Origin: Cyanobacteria bacterium UBA947
Lineage (GTDB): Bacteria > Cyanobacteriota > Vampirovibrionia > Gastranaerophilales > Gastranaerophilaceae
Assembly (NCBI GenBank): GCA_002293275.1
Contig: DBCX01000010.1
Coordinates: 11,835-23,338 of the forward strand
Length of the DNA stretch: 11,504 nt
Reading direction: 5' to 3'
Part shown: positions 5,452 to 10,711 of the stretch, piece by piece
Numbering within the stretch: the first letter of the stretch is position 1
Layout of the letters: each line of letters starts with the position of its first letter
Translations under genes and position numbers: made by a program
Notes under the pieces: generated by a model
Databases searched by the model: none
Told to the model about the DNA's origin: nothing
Seen by the model: only the letters and a program-made list of their open reading frames with translations

Positions 5452-6661
5452 AAAAGCCAAACAAGCCGCGCTGCAAGCGGCCATGCTGTCTTTGGAAACC
5501 CGTAACCGTGCGCTTTTGATGGTTGCAAACGCAATTGAGGGCAACTCACAGAAAATTTTTAAGGCAAACCACAAAGACCTTCTTGCGGCCGAAAAAAAGG
5601 TTGACGATGCCGTGTTTCAGCGGCTTAAACTTGACGAAAACAAGATGCGCGCGATGGTGGCCGGTATCCGCGATGTTGCAAAACTCGCTGACCCGATAAA
5701 CCACAAACTTTTTGTCCGCCAGCTTGATGAGGACTTGACGCTGTTTAAAATCTCGTGCCCTATCGGGGTTTTGGGCGTTATTTTTGAGGCGCGGCCGGAC
5801 GTTATCGCGCAAATCAGCGCGCTTGCCATAAAAAGTGCCAACGCCGTCATCCTCAAAGGCGGTCGTGAGTCCAAAAACACGAACGAAACGGTTTTGGAGA
5901 TAATAAATACCGCACTGGAAAAACTTGACCAGTTTCCGCCAAACTTCTTGCAGCAAGTGTTTTCGCGCGAAGATGCCGCAAAAATGCTTGGCAGCAAAGA
6001 ACTTGACCTTATTATCCCGCGCGGCGGCAAAGAATTAGTGGAGTTTGTCCAGAACAACACCAAAACACCGGTACTCGGGCACGCTGACGGGATTTGTCAT
6101 ATTTTTGCCGATGCGAGCGCGGATTTTGAGATGCTTAAAAATATCGTGATTGATTCCAAAACCCAATATCCTGCCGCGTGCAACTCGGTTGAAACACTGT
6201 TGCTCCACAAGGATTTTGCGGCGGCACCGGAACTGCTGGAATCTTTGCGCAATGCGGGCATAAAACTGGTTGAAAAACCAAAAAGCTGGTCGTTTGAATA
6301 CGGCGGCAAAACGCTGGCATACCGCGTGGTGGACGGCCTTGACGCGGCCATTGAGCATATAAACACTTACGGCTCGGGCCACACGGACTGCATTGTCACA
6401 AACGATGCGCCAAACGCCGAGGTTTTTATGGACAAAGTTGACTCGGCAGGTGTGTTCACGAACGTTTCCACGCGGTTTTCGGACGGGTTCCGCTACGGGT
6501 TCGGCGCGGAAGTCGGCATCTCAACCGGCAAAATCCATGCACGCGGACCGGTCGGGTTAGACGGGCTCACCATTTACAAATACAAACTCATCGGCGCAGG
6601 CCAAATCGTCAAAGATTACGCCGACGGCATAAAAAAATTTCACCATAAGGAAATGAAATGA
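5444..6661 (+). CDS. proA: Glutamate-5-semialdehyde dehydrogenase (gamma-glutamyl phosphate reductase)
   Basis: 405 residues, typical ProA length. It reduces gamma-glutamyl phosphate with NADPH to glutamate 5-semialdehyde, which cyclises to the proline precursor. Family blocks are all present: CPIGVLGVIFEARPDV (about 105-120), KSANAVILKGGRES, LIIPRGGKELVEFVQ, PVLGHADGICHIF, the catalytic Cys246 in QYPAACNSVETLL, and the C-terminal RFSDGFRYGFGAEVGIST...RGPVGLDGLT. It starts at ATG 5444 behind GGAGG and overlaps proB by 8 bp and tyrA by 4 bp (ATGA). proC is not in the window. No repeat insertion or damage seen. Confidence 0.97.
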   Translation: MFKKAKQAALQAAMLSLETRNRALLMVANAIEGNSQKIFKANHKDLLAAEKKVDDAVFQRLKLDENKMRAMVAGIRDVAKLADPINHKLFVRQLDEDLTLFKISCPIGVLGVIFEARPDVIAQISALAIKSANAVILKGGRESKNTNETVLEIINTALEKLDQFPPNFLQQVFSREDAAKMLGSKELDLIIPRGGKELVEFVQNNTKTPVLGHADGICHIFADASADFEMLKNIVIDSKTQYPAACNSVETLLLHKDFAAAPELLESLRNAGIKLVEKPKSWSFEYGGKTLAYRVVDGLDAAIEHINTYGSGHTDCIVTNDAPNAEVFMDKVDSAGVFTNVSTRFSDGFRYGFGAEVGISTGKIHARGPVGLDGLTIYKYKLIGAGQIVKDYADGIKKFHHKEMK

Positions 6662-7371
6662 AAATCGGGATTGTAGGTATGGGCCTAATCGGCGGGTCGA
6701 TTTATAAAGACCTCAAGGCGTTAGGGTATGACGTGACCGAAGGGGCGGCGCAAGACTGTGATTTGGTTTTTGTCTGCACGCCGATGAACAAAACGCTTGC
6801 CGTGCTTGACGAGCTGGAAACCGTTGTGAAGCCCGAAACAATCGTCGCCGATGTGTGCAGCTTAAAGGAATTTGTTTGCCAAAAGCCGCGGCGGCAGGTG
6901 CAGCCGGAGTCGGCTTGCGATAGCGAGGCGAGCAGGGCTGCACAATTTCGCCAGCGCCCGTACAGGTTTGTGCCGACGCACCCGATGGCGGGCGATACAA
7001 AACCCGGGTTTGAAAACTCGCGCGAGGGGATGTTCCAAGGCGCAAAATGGGTTGTGTGCTCTGAGTGTCCGCCGGAATTGCGCGAAATCATTGAAAAACT
7101 CGGCGCGACAGCCGTTTTCATGGACGCAGATGAACATGACCGGGCCGCCGCGATGGTGTCGCACATGCCGATGGTTATCGCAAAAGCGCTGCTGCTGGCC
7201 GCAGATGATAGAGCCAAAAGCATCGCGGGGCGCGGGTTTGCCGATATGACGCGGCTTGCCGCAACGCACAACGAGATGGCGTCCGATATGATTCACATGA
7301 ACGCCGAAAACATCCGGACAGCTTTGCTGCAACTTTACAGCGCCATTGACGATGTGATTTCTGACGGCTGA
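6658..7371 (+). CDS. tyrA: Prephenate/arogenate dehydrogenase, with repeat-encoded insertion
   Basis: 237 residues. It oxidises and decarboxylates prephenate (or arogenate) in tyrosine synthesis. The dinucleotide motif GMGLIGGS is near the start. CDLVFVCTP, ADVCSLKEF, THPMAG and EHDRAAAMVSHMPMVIAKAL are family hallmarks; the SHMPM helix begins the C-terminal dimer domain. Two oddities. Residues about 76-100 (KPRRQVQPESAC...RAAQF) are encoded by the 6893-6953 hairpin repeat, in the loop between ADVCSLKEFV and FVPTHPMAG. The Rossmann segment after GYDV is very short, reaching CDLVFVCTP in about 10 residues, so the usual second strand-helix and its cofactor-selecting residue appear shortened or lost. 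NAD versus NADP preference therefore cannot be read. AAGGA lies 6 nt before ATG 6658, which overlaps the proA stop as ATGA. The 3' end overlaps mtnA by 37 bp tail-to-tail. Confidence 0.9.
   Translation: MKIGIVGMGLIGGSIYKDLKALGYDVTEGAAQDCDLVFVCTPMNKTLAVLDELETVVKPETIVADVCSLKEFVCQKPRRQVQPESACDSEASRAAQFRQRPYRFVPTHPMAGDTKPGFENSREGMFQGAKWVVCSECPPELREIIEKLGATAVFMDADEHDRAAAMVSHMPMVIAKALLLAADDRAKSIAGRGFADMTRLAATHNEMASDMIHMNAENIRTALLQLYSAIDDVISDG
6893..6953 (+). repeat. In-gene hairpin repeat, copy 2 (inside tyrA)
   Basis: 61-bp core, ungapped against pheS 3619-3679 with 10 differences. The main stem is TGCAGCC (6899-6905) with GGCTGCA (6936-6942). Compared with the pheS copy, the fourth pair is flipped from T-A to A-T by changes at both 6902 and 6939. 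The CTTGC/GCGAG inner stem keeps pairing through one G-U. It is read one reading frame away from the pheS copy on the same element strand. Confidence 0.88.
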
Positions 7372-8399
7372 AAAATACCTTTTTCCGTGATGATGCCCGT
7401 GATTAGCTCCGCCGGCGTCACGTCAAAGCCCGGGTTTATCACGTTGACCTCCGGTGCGCAGACGATTTTGCCGTTGATGTGGGTGACTTCTTCGTGCGAG
7501 CGCTCCTCAATCGGGATTTGCTCGCCGGATTTTATGGAAGCGTCAACCGTGGACAGCGGTGCCGCCACGTAAAACGGTATATTATGGTATTTTGCGGCGA
7601 TTGCGACGGTGTAGGTGCCGATTTTGTTTGCAGCATCACCGTTTGCGGCGATTCTGTCTGCACCCACAACAACCAGGTCAATCATCCCTTTTTTCATAAA
7701 ATACGAGCACATACCGTCCGTTATAAGCGTCACCGGAATGCCGTCCATGACAAGTTCAAGCGTTGTGATGCGCGCACCTTGCTGGCGCGGGCGGGTTTCG
7801 TCGGCAAAAACCTGCACGGTCGGGTCGTTTGCGAACGCCGAGCGCACAACGCCAAGCGCTGTCCCGTAACCCACCGTCGCGAGCGCGCCAGCATTGCAAT
7901 GCGTCAAAATCGTCGCACCTTTCGGGACAACCGCTGCGCCAAAATCGCCGATTTTTTTGTTGATAGCGATATCTTCTTCCTGCAATTTTATCGCGTTCTC
8001 ACGTAACGCCGTAAGGATTTCTTCGGGTGTTCCGCCACTTTTTATTACCCCCCGCTGTTGTTCAATCGCCCATCTGAGGTTTACCGCGGTCGGACGCGAG
8101 CTTTCAAGGTAGTCGCATTTTTTAAGCAGCTCGGCTTTGTCCGAAATCTCCTGCGCGTAAAGAGCGACCCCGTGCGCTCCGGCAACACCGATTGCGGGCG
8201 CGCCGCGCACAATCATCGTCTGAATTGCATCGTACATCGCGTCACCCGTTTTTATATCAACGTATTTGTATTCGTACGGCAAAAGCGTCTGGTCAACCAT
8301 CCTGGAAAACCCGCGCGCCGCTTCACCCGGTAACGTTGACGGGGCATCCGCTTCATTTACCTCCCAAAAAATTGTTTTAATTTTTGATTCCAAAGCCAT
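7335..8399 (-). CDS. mtnA: S-methyl-5-thioribose-1-phosphate isomerase
   Basis: 354 residues, normal family length. It converts 5-methylthioribose 1-phosphate to the ribulose isomer in the methionine salvage pathway. Motifs seen: DQTLLPYEY, the phosphate-binding MIVRGAPAIGVAGAHG (about 62-77), THCNAGALATVGYGTALGV with catalytic Cys168, ADETRPRQQGARIT, and VVGADRIAANGDAANKIGTY with catalytic Asp248. It starts at ATG 8399, 14 bp from rarA on the other strand, with an extended -10 box ending 7 nt upstream and no Shine-Dalgarno. Its last 12 codons and stop lie antisense to the end of tyrA. No other methionine-salvage gene is adjacent. Members of the related eIF2B-like family exist, but the Cys/Asp signature and length favour MtnA. 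Confidence 0.95.
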   Translation of the reverse strand: MALESKIKTIFWEVNEADAPSTLPGEAARGFSRMVDQTLLPYEYKYVDIKTGDAMYDAIQTMIVRGAPAIGVAGAHGVALYAQEISDKAELLKKCDYLESSRPTAVNLRWAIEQQRGVIKSGGTPEEILTALRENAIKLQEEDIAINKKIGDFGAAVVPKGATILTHCNAGALATVGYGTALGVVRSAFANDPTVQVFADETRPRQQGARITTLELVMDGIPVTLITDGMCSYFMKKGMIDLVVVGADRIAANGDAANKIGTYTVAIAAKYHNIPFYVAAPLSTVDASIKSGEQIPIEERSHEEVTHINGKIVCAPEVNVINPGFDVTPAELITGIITEKGIFQPSEITSSMAL

Positions 8400-8407
8400 G
8401 ATATAAT
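8399..8407 (+). promoter_or_regulatory. Extended -10 promoter for rarA, predicted leaderless
   Basis: TGATATAAT ends 7 nt before the rarA ATG at 8414. Its first base is the complement of the A of the mtnA start codon, so promoter and opposing start overlap. No Shine-Dalgarno. Confidence 0.7.
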
Positions 8408-8414
8408 ATTACCA
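8406..8414 (-). promoter_or_regulatory. Extended -10 promoter for mtnA, predicted leaderless
   Basis: On the minus strand, TGGTAATAT ends 7 nt before the mtnA ATG at 8399. Its T (8414) is the complement of the first base of the rarA start codon. The hexamer is less perfect than that of rarA, and the two boxes share two base pairs. Confidence 0.55.
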
Positions 8415-9643
8415 TGAACTTATTCACAGAGCTAGAAAATTCAAACAAACAAATTCCGCTGGCTGAAACCTTGCGTCCGAAAACGATTGAGGAGTTTTTG
8501 GGTCAGAGCAATGTTGTCGCGCCAAACTCGCCGATACTCAATCTGCTCAAGACCAACCGGCTGTTTTCGTTGATTTTCTGGGGTCCGCCAGGGTGCGGCA
8601 AAACAACGCTTGCGCGGCTGATTGCAACGAAAACGCAGGCGCAGTTTATTGAGATGTCCGCGGTGACCTCGGGTGTAAAAGATATCAAAGAGGCGGTTGA
8701 GTCCGCGAAGGCCGCGCTGCGCGCGGGTCAAAAGACTGTCTTGTTCATAGACGAAATCCACCGGTACTCAAAAACCCAGCAGGATGCGCTTTTGCCGCAC
8801 CTTGAAAACGGCACGTTGTTTTTAATCGGCTCCACGACTGAGAACCCGTCGTTTCAGGTTGTTCCGGCGCTGTTGTCGCGCGTTCAGGTTGTGCGCTTGA
8901 ACTCAATTGACGATGAGAGCATGAAACAGGTTATTCAAAAAGGGTTTGCGTATCTGGCGAAAAACAATTTTCCGATGGACTGCGAAGGCGGTGTGATTGA
9001 TTTTATAATAAATCTTGCACGCGGCGATGCGCGTTATGCGCTGAATGTGGTTGAGAACGCTTATTTTGCCTCCGATTTGAAAGATGACCGGCGTAATTTA
9101 ACGGTTGAGCTTATTGAGCAAATCTGCCAGCAGCGCAACACGCGCTACTCGCAGGACGAGCATTATGACCACGCGTCAGCGTTCCAAAAAAGTTTGCGCG
9201 GGTCGGACGCGGACGCGGCGATTTATTATCTGGCGAAAATGGTTGCATCAGGTGAGGATCCGCGATTTATCGCACGCCGGCTGGTTGTAACAGCCGCGGA
9301 AGACGTCGGGAACGCCGACACCAACGCGCTTGCGGTTGCGATGAACGCCTATAAAGCCGTGGAGCTTTTGGGGTTCCCCGAGGCGCGAATCCCGCTTGCG
9401 CAGGCGGTGATTTACGTTGCGCGCGCGCCAAAATCTAACGAAACTGTTGTGGCAATTGATAAAGCGCTTCGCGATATCGCAAACGGGGACGATTTCCCGC
9501 CGCCGATGCACCTGCGCGACAGCCATTACAAGGACGCGGCAAAATACGGGTTCGGCGAAGGTTATATTTATTCGCACTCGGAGCCGCAAACGTACCAGCA
9601 GTTTTTACCCGATGAGCTTGTGGGGCGAAAGTACACATTATAG
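8414..9643 (+). CDS. rarA: Replication-associated recombination protein, AAA+ ATPase (RarA/MgsA)
   Basis: 409 residues. RarA is a clamp-loader-like AAA+ ATPase of the Mgs1/WRNIP1 family that acts at stalled replication forks. It opens with PLAETLRPKTIEEFLGQ. Walker A is GPPGCGKT (57-64), Walker B LFIDEIHR (from 110), sensor 1 GSTTENPSF, and the arginine-finger region ALLSRVQV follows. The C-terminal tetramerisation part has SLRGSDADAAIYYLAKMV.SGEDPRFIARRLVV.AAEDVGNAD and ends YGFGEGYIYSH...YQQFLPDEL. All blocks are complete. It starts at ATG 8414 with an extended -10 box 7 nt away. The stop overlaps the small convergent gene by 6 bp. No repeat insertion. Confidence 0.96.
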   Translation: MNLFTELENSNKQIPLAETLRPKTIEEFLGQSNVVAPNSPILNLLKTNRLFSLIFWGPPGCGKTTLARLIATKTQAQFIEMSAVTSGVKDIKEAVESAKAALRAGQKTVLFIDEIHRYSKTQQDALLPHLENGTLFLIGSTTENPSFQVVPALLSRVQVVRLNSIDDESMKQVIQKGFAYLAKNNFPMDCEGGVIDFIINLARGDARYALNVVENAYFASDLKDDRRNLTVELIEQICQQRNTRYSQDEHYDHASAFQKSLRGSDADAAIYYLAKMVASGEDPRFIARRLVVTAAEDVGNADTNALAVAMNAYKAVELLGFPEARIPLAQAVIYVARAPKSNETVVAIDKALRDIANGDDFPPPMHLRDSHYKDAAKYGFGEGYIYSHSEPQTYQQFLPDELVGRKYTL

Positions 9644-9808
9644 CGTGTCGATAATTTTTTCGGTTTCTTTTAGGATTAATAATAGAATCCCGCGAACACA
9701 TTCCATAGATTCTTTGCCGGGTTTGATGTTGTTTTGTTCGGCAAAGCTTTGCGATACTGTGGCCAGATGTTGAATATTAAACACGGCTTCTTCTACTTCT
9801 GCTTTCAT
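9638..9808 (-). CDS. Small helical protein of unknown function (56 aa; 67 aa if started at 9841)
   Basis: From ATG 9808 the protein is MKAEVEEAVFNIQHLATVSQ... with a hydrophobic heptad-like C-terminal stretch (CVRGILLLILKETEKIIDTL), so it is probably all-helical and possibly oligomeric. AAGGA lies 8 nt before 9808. The alternative ATG at 9841 adds 11 residues (MTDKLKTRKQF); it lacks a Shine-Dalgarno and would have only a 4-nt leader if the TGCTAAAAT box at 9860-9852 is its promoter. With 9808 the leader is about 37 nt. The gene ends 6 bp inside rarA on the other strand. It is divergent from the XRE regulator 9913-10113 across an AT-rich gap with AATGC/GCATT boxes, which suggests that regulator controls it. 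No family recognised. Confidence 0.6.
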   Translation of the reverse strand: MKAEVEEAVFNIQHLATVSQSFAEQNNIKPGKESMECVRGILLLILKETEKIIDTL

Positions 9809-9844
9809 AAATTGTTTCCTTGTTTTAAGTTTATCAGTCATTAT

Positions 9845-9869
9845 AATGCTTATTTTAGCATTTTAATGC
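9845..9869. promoter_or_regulatory. Candidate operator: inverted AATGC boxes between small gene and xre
   Basis: AATGC at 9845-9849, its inverse GCATT at 9858-9862, and AATGC again at 9865-9869. This gives overlapping palindromes (AATGCT...AGCATT and GCATT-TT-AATGC) and a 20-bp direct spacing. It covers the putative minus-strand -10 box TGCTAAAAT (9860-9852). Placement beside a divergently transcribed HTH regulator is what an autoregulatory operator would show. Confidence 0.4.
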
Positions 9870-9899
9870 AAAAGATGTCAATATGAGGTTAAGTTATAT

Positions 9900-9905
9900 T
9901 ACAAT
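9900..9905 (+). promoter_or_regulatory. -10-like box for the xre gene, predicted leaderless
   Basis: TACAAT ends 8 nt before ATG 9913, the same geometry as at kdsA, proB and rarA, but without the upstream TG. If used, the in-frame ATGs at 9883 and 9904 would not be transcribed. Confidence 0.4.
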
Positions 9906-9912
9906 GTTAAGT

Positions 9913-10113
9913 ATGATTAAAATTAAATTGCGGGAATTAATGTGGGACGCAGATGTTACTGCTGTTGAGATAGAACGGACGGCAGGCGTTGGCGCAAATA
10001 CAATATCCCGTATAATTCACGGCAGAAATACAAACATAACTTTGGAAACAGTCGAAAAATTATGCAGATTTTTCAACTGCAAACTTACTGACCTGCTGGA
10101 ATTAGTGGACTAA
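9913..10113 (+). CDS. XRE/Cro-CI-type helix-turn-helix transcriptional regulator (66 aa)
   Basis: 66 residues forming little more than one HTH domain: MIKIKLRELMWDADVTAVEIERTAGVGANTISRIIHGRNTNITLETVEKLCRFFNCKLTDLLELV. The helix 2-turn-helix 3 segment is VEIERTAGVGANTISRIIHG, and the ending TVEKLCRFFNCKLTDLLELV is the hallmark of the small XRE (HTH_26-like) group. It probably binds a palindrome as a dimer; the AATGC boxes upstream are candidates. ATGs at 9883 and 9904 are in frame; 9913 is preferred because the domain begins there and a TACAAT box lies 8 nt before it. It is AT-rich compared with rarA. Its 3' end overlaps the Sua5/YrdC gene by 29 bp tail-to-tail. It could be a chromosomal remnant of a mobile element or one half of a toxin-antitoxin-like pair; neither is shown. 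Confidence 0.85.
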   Translation: MIKIKLRELMWDADVTAVEIERTAGVGANTISRIIHGRNTNITLETVEKLCRFFNCKLTDLLELVD

Positions 10114-10711
10114 TCACAACCGCGCCCTGCCGCAGTAGGGTTATCCCTGTTTCATTTACCCCTACGACCGTTGATGCGACCCCGCTTGCCTTGCTGCCGG
10201 GGTAAACAAGGTCAACAGGAAGCTTGCACGCCTCCTCATAAGTCAACGCGGGCGCCTCGCCTGAGATATTTGCGCTCGTTGTCGCAAGCACTCCGCCGGG
10301 CACCTGCCGGCAGAGATTTGCGAAAGTTTCGTTATCCGGCACGCGGATGCCCACGCCGCAGGCAGGTGCTGCCGGTGTTGACTTGCGAGAGCAAGGCAAG
10401 CAGGGCAGCATAGTTTCGGCAGCAGGCACCACCACCGTCAGCGCGCCGGGGAAATATTTTTTTATCAAAATATGCGCCAATTTCGGCAGCGGCGCAACAT
10501 ATCTCAACAGCGGATAAATATCGTGCGACATTAAAATCAGCGGCTTGTTCTCATCACGTCCCTTGATGTCATAAATCTTTTTGACCGCCGCGGCGTTTTC
10601 CGGCAGGCACCCAAGCCCCCACACAGTGTCTGTTTCAAACGCGATTACACCGCCGGATTCCAGCAAATTGACCAACCCCGCTCCGTTTACCCCCATTTGC
10701 CCCCCTACCAT
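10085..10711 (-). CDS. Threonylcarbamoyl-AMP synthase (Sua5/YrdC/YwlC family), with repeat-encoded insertion
   Basis: 208 residues. The YrdC domain makes threonylcarbamoyl-AMP from threonine, bicarbonate and ATP for t6A37 of ANN-decoding tRNAs. Seen: GGVIAFETDTVWGLG at the N-terminus, the KGRDENKPLILM ATP/substrate motif, KYFPGALTVVV, GVGIRVPDN, and LATTSANISGEAP. The length fits a single-domain TsaC/YrdC protein plus an insert; the Sua5 C-terminal domain is absent. Residues about 97-117 (ETMLPCLPCSRKSTPAAPA) break the loop between TVVVPA and GVGIRVP and come from the 10361-10421 hairpin repeat, read antisense. The start is ATG 10711 (AAGGGG upstream, 7-bp overlap with murJ); ATG 10696 after a G-run is an alternative. 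It lies downstream of murJ, probably cotranscribed. Its end overlaps xre by 29 bp. Confidence 0.9.
   Translation of the reverse strand: MVGGQMGVNGAGLVNLLESGGVIAFETDTVWGLGCLPENAAAVKKIYDIKGRDENKPLILMSHDIYPLLRYVAPLPKLAHILIKKYFPGALTVVVPAAETMLPCLPCSRKSTPAAPACGVGIRVPDNETFANLCRQVPGGVLATTSANISGEAPALTYEEACKLPVDLVYPGSKASGVASTVVGVNETGITLLRQGAVVISPLIPAGQ
10361..10421 (-). repeat. In-gene hairpin repeat, copy 3 (inside the Sua5/YrdC gene)
   Basis: 61-bp core, 56/61 identical to pheS 3619-3679 with no gap. The element lies in the same genomic orientation, but the host gene is on the minus strand, so the complementary strand is translated. Stems TGCTGCC (10367-10373)/GGCAGCA (10404-10410) and CTTGC/GCAAG are perfect. 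The internal C-G pair of the pheS copy is T-A here through changes at both 10379 and 10398. Confidence 0.9.

Noticed and set aside
7479..8006. 175-codon + strand open frame antisense to mtnA
   Set aside because: mtnA is complete and strongly conserved on the other strand; the frame shows no family motif and is a codon-bias shadow.
10301..10320. CACCTGCCGGCAG near the Sua5/YrdC repeat as an inverted partial copy
   Set aside because: Match is about 8 nt only and falls in ordinary conserved YrdC coding sequence; likely chance in GC-rich DNA.
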